45,373 bases of DNA from Eubacterium sp. (GTDB lineage: Bacteria; Bacillota_A; Clostridia; Lachnospirales; Lachnospiraceae), in NCBI GenBank assembly GCA_023663915.1, contig JAMPGN010000007.1, forward strand, positions 1 through 45,373, written 5' to 3'. A program made the translations under genes and the position numbers. Positions 34,656-42,613 of this stretch are shown in pieces. How positions within the stretch are numbered: the stretch's first letter is position 1; every line of letters starts with the position of its first letter. The notes beneath the pieces are model-generated. The model made no database searches. It saw only the letters and a list, made by a program, of their open reading frames with translations, and had not been told where the DNA came from.

Positions 34656-34845
34656 TTATATTTTTGTCTGATAAATTGTATTTATCTTCGTCTGGTGCAT
34701 TTTCATAGTTTTCTATCATTCTTTGACAGAAAATATCATCCGCTTCCTCATCGGCTGCTACGCCCTGCACATATGCCAACACATAACCTATTTTATAATC
34801 TGGTATAACGTCTAATAGTTCAATGATTCTTTCCCTATTACTCAT
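34642..34845 (-). CDS. Small hypothetical protein
   Basis: A 67-aa acidic protein, MSNRERIIELLDVIPDYKIG at the N terminus followed by a YVLAYVQG helix, then DEEADDIFCQRMIENYENAPDEDKY. It looks helical and resembles small uncharacterised proteins common in Lachnospiraceae; function unknown, and an antitoxin-like or regulatory role is only a guess. ATG 34845 is chosen because AAGAAGG lies 8 bases upstream; a TTG at 34851 also gives an open frame. Its stop is inside a terminator stem. Confidence 0.6.
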   Translation of the reverse strand: MSNRERIIELLDVIPDYKIGYVLAYVQGVAADEEADDIFCQRMIENYENAPDEDKYNLSDKNINRGC

Positions 34846-34972
34846 ATACAAAACCTTCTTTCTCAGTTTATAGGCTAATTATAGCAGATTTTCCTGTAAA
34901 TTCAACGGCTAACCCAAATAAGATTATATTGTTAAAGGAAATGGAATCAATCCTGATAAGCAGAGGCAATTC

Positions 34973-35001
34973 TTGACATAATTCTTTAAAATGGATACAA
35001 T
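34973..35001 (+). promoter_or_regulatory. Promoter of the second LacI-family gene
   Basis: TTGACA (34973-34978), 17-bp spacer, TACAAT (34996-35001). About 120 bases of leader follow before ATG 35131. Confidence 0.75.
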
Positions 35002-35047
35002 CGGTGAGAGCAGGAAACAGCAAAGGAAATCAGTGTGAACAGCGCTG

Positions 35048-35064
35048 CTGGTACAGAGTACCAG
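35048..35064. promoter_or_regulatory. Leader inverted repeat of the second LacI-family gene
   Basis: CTGGTAC AGA GTACCAG, 7-bp perfect arms around three bases, about 40 bp after the start of transcription. Candidate self-operator (roadblock) or RNA hairpin. Confidence 0.45.
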
Positions 35065-35130
35065 AGGAAGATTTATCATGTTGTCCGCAGGATGAAACAG
35101 ATTCGACATACAGCAAGGAGTAACGACAAT

Positions 35131-36162
35131 ATGGCGACAATTAAAGAAATTGCTGAGAAAGCGGGAGTATCGATTGGGACAGTGGATCGTGTCCTGCATG
35201 ACCGGGGGATGGTGAATGCACAGACGAAGGAACGGATTGAGGCAGTCATGCGCGAGTTGGATTACCGACCCAACCAGGCGGCACAAGGGCTGGCAGTTAG
35301 GAAGAAGAAATTGAAGATCAGCTTTCTCCTCCCTGACACGCAGAATCATCTGTTCTTTGCGAAAGTGGCATGTGCGGCGCGGGAGAAGGCTAAGGAACTA
35401 GAACAGTATGGCGTCCAGGTAAATTTTTATCAGATGAATGCGGATGAGATGTTTTCATATTCAAAGTGGACAAAATTCCAGGATAGCTTAGCGGAGCAGG
35501 ATGGCATTATCATGATGGGGATAGGTTTACCGGAAGTGTTGTCTTATCTGGATCAGGCAGCAGGACTGAAGATACCGGTGGTCTTCTATAATACTTATAT
35601 TCCAGATCGGGAATTTCTCGCATATGTGGGATGCGATTATGAGAAAGCGGGGCGGCTGGCGGCTGGACTCAGTGCGCTGGCAGGTGGAGAAGACGCGAGG
35701 GTTTGTATTTATTCGGAAGGGCTTCCGGATATTTCTAGCCATGAGGAGCGGGTGGAAGGATTCTGTCGGGAGGCAGCGGAACGGTATCCGGAGATGAAGA
35801 TCTTGGCGGTCTATTCGATTGAAGCAGAACAGGAGAAAAACGAGCAGTCTGTGCAGGAAATGTTTCGGAAGTTCCCGGATATAAACGTGGTATATGTGGT
35901 GAACCCAAGAGATTACGATATCTGCCGGATCATTGCGCAGGCGGACCTGAGACGGCAGGTGCGCATCATTACGAATGATCTTGTGGAGGAACAGGCGGAT
36001 ATGATACGGCAGGGGACGATCTGCGCAACGATCTGCCAGGAGCCGGAGAAGCAAGGGGCGATGTCCTTGGATATCTTGTTTCAGTATCTTGCTTACGGGA
36101 CAATCCCGGAGGAGCGGATGCAGCATACGAACCTCAGTATACATATTGCACAAAATCTTTGA
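35131..36162 (+). CDS. LacI family transcriptional regulator
   Basis: 343 aa. Helix-turn-helix MATIKEIAEKAGVSIGTVDR followed by VLHDRGMVNAQTKERI and hinge YRPNQAAQGLAVRKKKL, then a periplasmic-binding-type effector domain (ISFLLPD, GIIMMGIGLPEV, FYNTYIPDREFLAYVGCDYEKAGRLAA, IYSEGLPDISSHEERVEGF). The open frame begins at 35035, but ATG 35131 with AAGGAG 10 bases upstream starts exactly at the DNA-binding domain. It probably controls the GH3 gene 257 bp downstream, whose promoter carries matching palindromes. Confidence 0.9.
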   Translation: MATIKEIAEKAGVSIGTVDRVLHDRGMVNAQTKERIEAVMRELDYRPNQAAQGLAVRKKKLKISFLLPDTQNHLFFAKVACAAREKAKELEQYGVQVNFYQMNADEMFSYSKWTKFQDSLAEQDGIIMMGIGLPEVLSYLDQAAGLKIPVVFYNTYIPDREFLAYVGCDYEKAGRLAAGLSALAGGEDARVCIYSEGLPDISSHEERVEGFCREAAERYPEMKILAVYSIEAEQEKNEQSVQEMFRKFPDINVVYVVNPRDYDICRIIAQADLRRQVRIITNDLVEEQADMIRQGTICATICQEPEKQGAMSLDILFQYLAYGTIPEERMQHTNLSIHIAQNL

Positions 36163-36316
36163 AAAGCAAGGTTTGAGGACAAGTTGGGAATGAAACACTG
36201 ACATTCATCAAAAAAGGTGATAATGTGCACGGTCACGGTCAAAGATTGATCAAGTGAATCGATATGCAGCGAACTTTTGAAATTGTGCAATATAACGAAA
36301 AAATATTTTCTTCTTG

Positions 36317-36348
36317 AAAGCGGATTGACATTTTTGACAATCCGCTTT
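36317..36348. promoter_or_regulatory. Inverted repeat enclosing the -35 box of the GH3 promoter
   Basis: AAAGCGGATTG / CAATCCGCTTT, 11-bp perfect arms around 10 bases, directly followed by TATAAT. The -35 hexamer TTGACA begins in the left arm. It could be the terminator of the LacI gene (GC-rich stem then TTTT) and a promoter part at the same time, or an operator. Confidence 0.6.
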
Positions 36349-36354
36349 TATAAT
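36325..36354 (+). promoter_or_regulatory. Promoter of the GH3 gene
   Basis: Consensus TTGACA (36325-36330), 18-bp spacer, consensus TATAAT (36349-36354). A strong promoter that would need a repressor, in line with the palindromes over and around it. Confidence 0.85.
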
Positions 36355-36358
36355 AAAG

Positions 36359-36398
36359 TTACCGTTAACGTACACGGTAATAACACAGAGTTATTACC
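36359..36398. promoter_or_regulatory. Overlapping palindromes at the GH3 transcription start
   Basis: TTACCGT (36359-36365) pairs with ACGGTAA (36374-36380). GGTAATAAC (36376-36384) pairs perfectly with GTTATTACC (36390-36398). The two inverted repeats share the middle arm, so only one can form at a time as RNA. As DNA they are candidate LacI operators over the start site, ending just before the AAAGGAAAGG ribosome binding site. Confidence 0.62.
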
Positions 36399-36419
36399 AG
36401 AAAGGAAAGGAACAAGAAA

Positions 36420-38501
36420 ATGAGAGCAACCAAGGAATATCGTCTTTCTATGACGGACGAGGCGCAGAAGCTTGTAGACCAGATGACCTTAGAGCAGAAG
36501 GTATCGCTGATGAGCGGTAATATCGATCTTACTAAGATGACGCCGGAGATTATGGCACAGATGGCGGAAACCATGAAGAGCGATGAGAATCACTACAACG
36601 TGACTCCCTATGCGGCGGGTGGTATAGAGGAAATGAATCTTCCGCCGATGCTTTTTGCGGACGGCCCGCGCGGGGTTGTATGTGGCAACTGGCAGACTAC
36701 CTGTTTCCCGGTGTCCATGGCGAGAGGAGCGACTTTTGACACGGCATTGGAGGAGAAAGTAGGACATTGTATCGGCAAGGAAGTACGTGCCTTCGGCGGA
36801 AATCTTTTCGCCGGCGTTTGCATTAATATGCCTTACAATCCAGGCTGGGGAAGAAGCCAGGAGACCTATGGCGAGGAGACCTATCAGATCGGACAGATGG
36901 GTGCAGCTCTAGTGCGCGGCGTTCAGGATGAGGACATTATGGCGTGTGTGAAACATTACGCGTTCAATGATATGGAGAATGCGCGTTTCAAGTGCAGTGT
37001 TACCTGCGACCAGCGTACCGAGCAGGAAGTGTACCTGCCTCATTTCAAGGATTGTGTGGATGCAGGAGCGGCAAGCATCATGAGTTCCTACAACCGTTAC
37101 AATGGCGTTCACTGCGGTCATCACAATTATCTGTTGAATCAGGTATTGAAGAAAGAGTGGGATTTCGACGGATTCGTTATGTCCGATTTCTGTTGGGGTG
37201 TTCTTGATACGGTGGAAGCAGCCAACGGCGGTCAGGACATGGAGATGATGTGGACGCAGTTCTTCGGTGATCGTCTCGTGAAGGCAGTGCAGGACGGTTT
37301 CGTGCCGGAAGAGAAGATTAATGAAGCTGCGCTGCGCATCGTGCGTACCATCCTTGCTTTTGATAAAGACCACAAAGAATATGACATGTCCGTAGTAGGA
37401 TGTGCGGATCATATCGCTGTCGCAAAAGAAGCTGCAGAGAAAGGAATCACGCTGATTAAGAATAACAACGTGCTTCCGCTTAAGAAGAGCGAGACGAAGA
37501 AGATCGCACTGATCGGCAAACTTGCGGATACGGCAAACATTGGCGACCATGGTTCCAGTTGGGTGCGTCCTCCCTATGTGGTAACGCCAAAACAGGGATT
37601 GGAGAAGGCAAACGAGGGTTGTGAAGTGGTATACAATGACGGTTCCGATATTGAAAGCGCGAAGAAGCTGGCAGCAGAGGCGGATGCGGTGATCTTCGTT
37701 GTAGGATACGATCATGATGATGAAGGCGAATTTGTTTCGGAGAGTGAAGTCGATAATTATATTGGCTCTATGGGCGGCGATCGTAAGGAAAGCCTTGGAC
37801 TGCACAAAGAGGATATCGAACTGGTGAAGGCAGTAGGACCGGTCAACGAGAAGTCTACGGTAGTCTTAATCGGCGGCAATATGATCATGATGACAGAGTG
37901 GTATGACTGTGTTAATTCCGTGATTATGGCGTATTATCCGGGCATGGAGGGCGGTACGGCGCTGGCTGAGATTATTTATGGCGACGTCAATCCTTCCGGC
38001 AAGCTCCCTTATGTGGTTCCGTATTCGGAAGACGATCTTCCGCATGTGGACTGGGAAGCGACAGACCAGTATTATGAATATTACCACGGCTATACCCGTT
38101 TAGAGAAAAATGGCGTGAAGCCTCTGGTGCCTTACGGCTTCGGGTTAAGCTATACCACATTTGATATATCCGATCCGAAAGCATGTGTGGAAGGCGATAC
38201 ACTGAAAGTAACGGCTAAGGTGAAAAATACCGGCGCCGTGGACGGAGACGAGATTGTGCAGGTCTATGTGGGTTTTGAAAATTCCGCAGTGGACAGACCG
38301 GTAAAACAGCTCCGCGGATTTAGCCGTGTGCATGTCAAAGCGGGTGAAGAGAAGGAAGTGGAGATCACGACGCCGGTTGAGAAGTTGAAATGGTATAATC
38401 CGGTTTACCGTGAGTGGCAGCTTGAGAAGATGGAATATACAATTTATGTAGGTTCGAGCGCCGCTGAGGAAGATCTGGTTAAGACGGCAATCAATTTGTA
38501 A
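36420..38501 (+). CDS. GH3 family beta-glucosidase
   Basis: 693 aa with no signal peptide, so cytoplasmic. The TIM-barrel domain starts MTLEQKVSLMSG, then FADGPRGV (substrate Asp), VKHYAFND with the KH pair (178-179), and nucleophile Asp256 in VMSDFCWG. The alpha/beta sandwich follows (IALIGKLAD, VIFVVGYDHDDEGEF with the likely acid/base region), and the C-terminal fibronectin-III-like domain (VKNTGAVDGDEIVQVYVG). It releases terminal glucose (or a similar sugar) from beta-linked oligosaccharides. Between its LacI regulator and a GPH symporter. AGGAAAGG ribosome binding site. A long-stem terminator follows 187 bp after the stop. Confidence 0.93.
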   Translation: MRATKEYRLSMTDEAQKLVDQMTLEQKVSLMSGNIDLTKMTPEIMAQMAETMKSDENHYNVTPYAAGGIEEMNLPPMLFADGPRGVVCGNWQTTCFPVSMARGATFDTALEEKVGHCIGKEVRAFGGNLFAGVCINMPYNPGWGRSQETYGEETYQIGQMGAALVRGVQDEDIMACVKHYAFNDMENARFKCSVTCDQRTEQEVYLPHFKDCVDAGAASIMSSYNRYNGVHCGHHNYLLNQVLKKEWDFDGFVMSDFCWGVLDTVEAANGGQDMEMMWTQFFGDRLVKAVQDGFVPEEKINEAALRIVRTILAFDKDHKEYDMSVVGCADHIAVAKEAAEKGITLIKNNNVLPLKKSETKKIALIGKLADTANIGDHGSSWVRPPYVVTPKQGLEKANEGCEVVYNDGSDIESAKKLAAEADAVIFVVGYDHDDEGEFVSESEVDNYIGSMGGDRKESLGLHKEDIELVKAVGPVNEKSTVVLIGGNMIMMTEWYDCVNSVIMAYYPGMEGGTALAEIIYGDVNPSGKLPYVVPYSEDDLPHVDWEATDQYYEYYHGYTRLEKNGVKPLVPYGFGLSYTTFDISDPKACVEGDTLKVTAKVKNTGAVDGDEIVQVYVGFENSAVDRPVKQLRGFSRVHVKAGEEKEVEITTPVEKLKWYNPVYREWQLEKMEYTIYVGSSAAEEDLVKTAINL

Positions 38502-38687
38502 AGACCGGTAGCGGGAATCTATAACAGTTCGGACAAATCTGAATGGATGGGCTTAATATCCGTAGCCTGCCGCAGGGGGTATTTGACTGTGCACCATGTG
38601 CTATTGACCTGTTGCAGGAAAGTATAGGAAAGATGGATTTTGGCAGCAATGAGTGTGTTTGAATTGTTACAATAGCGTTATATATTA

Positions 38688-38752
38688 GATGCCCCATAGC
38701 GATGTTGAGGTATAATTGTATAACTTTATCATGCGCTGTGGGGTATCTTTTT
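38688..38752 (+). terminator. Terminator downstream of the GH3 gene
   Basis: GATGCCCCATAGCG / CGCTGTGGGGTATC, a 14-bp stem with two G-U pairs and a loop of about 32 bases, then TTTTT. It lies within the 464-bp gap 38502-38965. The first 180 bases of that gap show no feature; the last 210 hold the control region of the symporter. Confidence 0.75.
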
Positions 38753-38753
38753 A

Positions 38754-38802
38754 GGTTGAATATGGATACAAGCGATTCATCTTATGGTTGATTTTCGTTA
38801 TA
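38754..38802 (+). promoter_or_regulatory. AraC-type direct-repeat site before the second GPH symporter
   Basis: GGTTGAATATGGATACA (38754-38770) followed 32 bp later by the related GGTTGATTTTCGTTATA (38786-38802). The first is identical to 42395-42411, and the same 32-bp step is seen there. Probably bound by the AraC regulator at 41229-42371. Confidence 0.68.
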
Positions 38803-38823
38803 TTCTAAAAAACATGGGAAATG

Positions 38824-38829
38824 TATAAT
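38824..38829 (+). promoter_or_regulatory. -10 element of the second GPH symporter gene
   Basis: TATAAT exactly 70 bp after the start of the 17-bp motif. The -35 position (TATTCT, 38801-38806) is poor, which fits an activator-dependent promoter. Confidence 0.55.
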
Positions 38830-38965
38830 ATTTTTATAAAGTGTTCGTGAAAAATATATAAAACACGACAAAATGATATGAGAGGGTAACAGCTCAGACA
38901 GGCGGATGTATTGGTCATATGTCGAAGAGGATATCTGGACTGTTACAGGAAAGAAGCCATTATAT

Positions 38966-40339
38966 ATGGAAGAGAAAAGGTATTTGAAATGGTACAACAA
39001 AGTCGGCTACGGATCGGGCGATCTTGCCGCAAACTGTATTTACGGACTGCTTACTAGTTTCGTACTGATCTATCTGACGGATACGGTCGGACTGGATGCT
39101 GGTATCGTAGGTACGCTGATTATGTTCTCGAAGTTTGCAGACGGTATTACGGATGTATTCTTCGGTAATATGATTGATAAGACACATACTAAGATGGGTA
39201 AAGCTCGTCCTTGGATGCTCTGGGCGGAAGTGGGTAACTGTATCCTTCTGGTGGCGGTATTTGCGATTCCGGAAAGTCTGGGTGACACAGCGAAATATGC
39301 ATATTTCTTTATTGCATATACAATGTTGAATGCAGTATTCTACACGGCGAATAACATTGCATATGCTTCCTTGACATCTTTGATCACCAAGAATGGTAAT
39401 GAGCGTGTACAGATGGGATCTATCCGTTTTATGTTCTCCCTATCAACGAACCTGCTTGTACAATCTGCCACAGTTGGATTGGTTGCCAAGTTTGGTGGTG
39501 GAGCAGCCGGCTGGAGAACCGTAGCGCTTATTTATGCGGTCATCTCCTTAATCATCAATACAATTTCCGTATTCTCAGTGAAAGAGTTATCGGAAGAAGA
39601 ACTGTCGGAAGGAATTGAGACAGCAGAGGGTGAGCCGCAGGAGAAAATTTCCTTTGTTGAGACATTCAAACTCCTCGTTGCAAACAAATATTTCCTGATG
39701 ATTGCAGGGTTTTATATTTTGATGTATATTCAGACAGGTATTGCAGGCATCGGTATCTATTATATGACCTATGTACTCGGCAATCCGGCAATGCTTGGAA
39801 CTTTCTCCATGGCACAGATGCTTCCGATGGTTATTGGTCTTGCATTTACCCCTGCACTGGTGAAGAAGTTCAAGGGAATGTACAAGGTTAATTTATATGG
39901 ATATATACTGTCGGCTGTATTCCGTGTTGGATTTATTATCGGCGGATATCTTGGAAATATTCCGATGATGTTAGCGTGCAGCGCACTTGCAGGTTTGGGT
40001 GCCAGCCCGGTAACTGGCGATATCAACGCGATTATTTCGGCGGCTTCTGATTATACCGTCCGCACGAAAGGCAAACATATTGAAGGCGCGATGTTCTCCT
40101 GTTCTTCACTCGGAATTAAAGTTGGCGGCGGTCTCGGTTCCGCGATTTCCGGTATGCTACTGTCAGCCAGCGGTTATGTGGCAAATGCAGCACAGCAGTC
40201 GGCGTCCACGATCGGTATGTTGAATTTCATGTATCTGTGGTTCCCGTTGATTTCCGTTGTGTTGATCAGTGTGATTATGTACTTCCTGAAAGTTGAGAAA
40301 GCAAACGCAGATTGGGATGCAGAGCATGGTGTGAAATAA
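38966..40339 (+). CDS. GPH family sugar:cation symporter
   Basis: 457 aa with about 12 membrane segments. N terminus KWYNKVGYGSGDLAANCIYGLL, then the family signature FADGITDVFFGNMIDKTHTKMGKARPWMLW, central loop KELSEEELSEGIETAEGE and QMLPMVIGLAFTPALVKKF. Imports a glycoside with Na+ or H+. ATG 38966 is preferred because it begins the GPH-like sequence (AGGAAAG 11 bases upstream); the frame is open from 38906. It lies between GH3 and GH2 genes and shares a promoter motif with GH2, so a beta-galactoside or beta-glucoside is the likely cargo (inference). Confidence 0.9.
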   Translation: MEEKRYLKWYNKVGYGSGDLAANCIYGLLTSFVLIYLTDTVGLDAGIVGTLIMFSKFADGITDVFFGNMIDKTHTKMGKARPWMLWAEVGNCILLVAVFAIPESLGDTAKYAYFFIAYTMLNAVFYTANNIAYASLTSLITKNGNERVQMGSIRFMFSLSTNLLVQSATVGLVAKFGGGAAGWRTVALIYAVISLIINTISVFSVKELSEEELSEGIETAEGEPQEKISFVETFKLLVANKYFLMIAGFYILMYIQTGIAGIGIYYMTYVLGNPAMLGTFSMAQMLPMVIGLAFTPALVKKFKGMYKVNLYGYILSAVFRVGFIIGGYLGNIPMMLACSALAGLGASPVTGDINAIISAASDYTVRTKGKHIEGAMFSCSSLGIKVGGGLGSAISGMLLSASGYVANAAQQSASTIGMLNFMYLWFPLISVVLISVIMYFLKVEKANADWDAEHGVK

Positions 40340-40381
40340 GAAGCTAAGTTGTTTTCTGGATTTTTGTCGATAACATAATTT

Positions 40382-40420
40382 AAAGCCATATCTGCTATGA
40401 TTTAGCAGATGTGGCTTTTT
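40382..40420. terminator. Bidirectional terminator after the second GPH symporter
   Basis: AAAGCCATATCTGCTA / TAGCAGATGTGGCTTT, a 16-bp stem with one G-U pair, loop TGATT, then a T run. It also covers the end of the convergent PIN gene. Confidence 0.88.
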
Positions 40421-40807
40421 AATATTGTTTCAAAAATTCTGCCATTGTGATAATTTCAAGTATATCCACATCTAAAACAAGAAAATCTTTATCACCAGTT
40501 ACAAATACATCAATTCCCTCCATAATCGCTGTTGCCAATATAGGAGAGTCTTTTGTGTCACGCATTTCAGGAAACTCTTTTAAATTTAATATTTTCGGTG
40601 TGTAGATCAATTCAAACGGCAGTTCCATAAAGAAGCGGTCAAGAAACTGTCTCTTTGCCGGAAATTTTCGGTCAGTTACGAGCCGCAACTCTTCAATTAC
40701 ATAATCGCATACTACAATCTGGTGATTGTCCGCTAGTCTTTTTGCCAGTTCTCTTGTTTGTGCGGATGGGAAAAAATCATGGAGATAAAAATGTTGGTAT
40801 CAAGCAT
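40419..40807 (-). pseudogene. PIN-domain toxin gene with a one-base frameshift
   Basis: PIN toxins are metal-dependent RNases kept in check by a partner antitoxin. From ATG 40807 the first codons read MLDTNIFISMIF (Asp3 of the active site). The frame then fails at a run of six T (plus-strand A at 40771-40776). Seven T would give FPSAQTRELAKRLADNHQIV, then VCDYVIEELRLVTDRKF, and continue into the intact remainder, ending with the acidic VFVTGDKDFLVLDV. The restored length is 129 aa, normal for the family. It lies 11 bp after the AbrB-type antitoxin gene. Either a true inactivating deletion or a read error. Confidence 0.82.
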
Positions 40808-40818
40808 TACTCGCAAAA

Positions 40819-41076
40819 CTAATACCCCCTGACTTCTTTCCGGAGTTCTTTCATATAGTCTTGCATTTCTTCTTCGGTAGAAAAGCCTGCGTTCTCTGCT
40901 TCTCCAGCGAAAGCATCTTCTACTCTTTTAAATGCCAGTGCCGCTGAATTTTCAAAATAAAATCGTCCGTTTTCTTCCAAAATAACAATCTTATCTCCGG
41001 CTTTCAGCTTCAACTTATTTCTCACGGATATAGGAATGGTAATCTGCCCTTTACTGGAAATTTTTGCAACATCCAT
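40819..41076 (-). CDS. AbrB/MazE/SpoVT-type antitoxin
   Basis: 85 aa. The N-terminal swapped-hairpin DNA-binding domain reads AKISSKGQITIPISVRNKLK followed by AGDKIVILEENGRFYF. The C-terminal tail (about 45-85, EDAFAGEAENAGFSTEEEMQ) is acidic and should wrap the toxin. It precedes the PIN gene on the same strand as an antitoxin-toxin operon and probably represses its own promoter. If the toxin is truly dead, the antitoxin may be a remnant. Confidence 0.9.
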   Translation of the reverse strand: MDVAKISSKGQITIPISVRNKLKLKAGDKIVILEENGRFYFENSAALAFKRVEDAFAGEAENAGFSTEEEMQDYMKELRKEVRGY

Positions 41077-41128
41077 ATTTCATCACCTTTTCATTATTGC
41101 TTGGTTTTCTTTACTTTCTTTACCCTTT

Positions 41129-41157
41129 ATTATATGCAACAGAATACATAATATCAA
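41129..41157 (-). promoter_or_regulatory. Promoter of the antitoxin-toxin operon
   Basis: Minus strand: TTGATA (41157-41152), 17-bp spacer, TATAAT (41134-41129), 52 bp before the antitoxin ATG. Confidence 0.8.
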
Positions 41158-41228
41158 TAATTTTTTGAAAAAAGCTTGTGTGGCGTATGAGAAAACATAT
41201 AGGAACAGAGTACCGGATGCCACGAGCA

Positions 41229-42371
41229 TCAAAGAAAGACTCCGGCAGTCCTGCACTGCTTACGATAGTCTAATGGCGTCTGACCGTAAGCCCTTTCAAA
41301 TAACCGGTAGAAATGGCTGCGGTTGGAGAATCCCAGTTCGTCTATGATCGAAGAAATACTCTTATCGGTATTGGCGAGCAGCATCCTCGCTTCATCCAGA
41401 TAGATAGACTGTCCGTATTCCAGGATTGTCTTGCCGGTGTATTTCTTGATGATCCGGTTCAGATATTCCCCGTTGTAATGCAACTGAGAAGAAAGATCGT
41501 CCCGCGTACAGCGCCCATGGCTGGATTTCATGATATGTGTGATCTTGCTGACCAGATATTCCTGATTATTAGACTCGGAATGAATACGGCTGGTACTAAA
41601 TAAATCCGGATCTGTCATCAGATGAAGCAGCCTGGAAAAGGCGCCCTTGATGTAAAAAAGAGAACCGGGTTGCAGGTCTATCATCTCATGGAGAATGGCA
41701 TTGAACAACGGATATGTTTTCTCTAGGATTTCCTCGGCGGGAATGACAGGGAAACAATCAAGATAGATCTTATCAAATTGGAACGACTGGTTCTGGCTGT
41801 CCTGGAAAAACTGCAGTATCAGATTGGCATCCTCCGGTATGGCAGGAACGGAAGCCGTTTCATAATATTCGTTGAGGAGTTCTGCAATAAAATCATCCCT
41901 GAACATGAGAAATACGGCTTGAAAATCCCCGCTGAAATCTTCGGAATGTCGTATGTTTTTGTTCATGATACAACATTCACCCGCCTCGTAAGTAAAAACT
42001 TGATTTTCCACATGGTTTGTGACGGAGCCATGCAGTACGTACATGATCTCAATACAGGCATGCCGATGTAAGGGTCTCCTTTTCATGAAATCCAGAGTTT
42101 TTTTATCGAGCTGCGAGGAGTGATAGGAATGCTGTGTAAATTGAAAGATATTACAGCGGCCTTCTTGTTCCTGACAGGTTTCCAACAAGATCATAAAAGG
42201 AGTCTGGATACTATAAAGGGATTGATCCTGACTGATAACAAGAGGATTTGAGACATCGCTTAGCTCCTGCAGTTCTTTTGCAGAGAAAAAATCTTCCGGA
42301 GGTATGTTTGCCGTAAGGTGTTCATTGTTTACAGTGGGGTGTGGAATATGGACGTTTTTGAGTTGGTTCAT
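41229..42371 (-). CDS. AraC family transcriptional regulator with N-terminal cupin
   Basis: 380 aa. An extended N terminus (1-80) is followed by an AraC-type cupin sensor (HRHACIEIMYVLHGSVTNHVENQVFTYEAGECCIMNKNIRH, about 101-145). The C-terminal 100 residues form the DNA-binding domain: CTRDDLSSQLHYNGEYLNRIIKKYTG and ISSIIDELGFSNRSHFYRLFERAYGQTPLDYR. It is divergent from the GH2 gene. The 17-bp motif 24 bp before its start codon, and the same motif before the symporter gene, are its probable targets. Confidence 0.92.
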   Translation of the reverse strand: MNQLKNVHIPHPTVNNEHLTANIPPEDFFSAKELQELSDVSNPLVISQDQSLYSIQTPFMILLETCQEQEGRCNIFQFTQHSYHSSQLDKKTLDFMKRRPLHRHACIEIMYVLHGSVTNHVENQVFTYEAGECCIMNKNIRHSEDFSGDFQAVFLMFRDDFIAELLNEYYETASVPAIPEDANLILQFFQDSQNQSFQFDKIYLDCFPVIPAEEILEKTYPLFNAILHEMIDLQPGSLFYIKGAFSRLLHLMTDPDLFSTSRIHSESNNQEYLVSKITHIMKSSHGRCTRDDLSSQLHYNGEYLNRIIKKYTGKTILEYGQSIYLDEARMLLANTDKSISSIIDELGFSNRSHFYRLFERAYGQTPLDYRKQCRTAGVFL

Positions 42372-42394
42372 GAAAATTTCCTTCTTAATTTATT

Positions 42395-42443
42395 GGTTGA
42401 ATATGGATACAGCAAGGTGTTCAGCCGGTTGGTTTCTGACATT
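42395..42443 (+). promoter_or_regulatory. AraC-type direct-repeat site before the GH2 gene
   Basis: GGTTGAATATGGATACA (42395-42411), then GGTTGGTTTCTGACATT (42427-42443) 32 bp further on. Same order, spacing and orientation as at 38754-38802. The second repeat touches the -35 box of the GH2 promoter. Confidence 0.7.
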
Positions 42444-42470
42444 GAGGGACTGACAGGAAGTATTTATAAT
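42442..42470 (+). promoter_or_regulatory. Promoter of the GH2 gene
   Basis: TTGAGG (42442-42447), 17-bp spacer, TATAAT (42465-42470), the -10 being exactly 70 bp after the start of the 17-bp motif. A second TATAAT lies at 42477-42482. Confidence 0.7.
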
Positions 42471-42613
42471 TGTATGTATAATACGGTATAGTTTTGTAAT
42501 CTTATTTCGAGTTCGCGAAACGAATCTGGCAAACGAGCACAGCACATTTTATTTAGTATATCATAAAAAAGCAAAAAAAGAAAAAAGAAAATAAAGGGAG
42601 AGGAGAAGGTATT

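Noticed and set aside
35051..41210. ACAGAGTACC shared by the LacI leader (near 35053) and the region after the antitoxin promoter (near 41200)
   Set aside because: Ten bases in 45 kb is compatible with chance, and the second place lacks the inverted repeat.
42511..42519. TTCGCGAA palindrome before the GH2 gene as a LacI operator
   Set aside because: Only 8 bp of symmetry and the flanks do not pair; there is no second copy.
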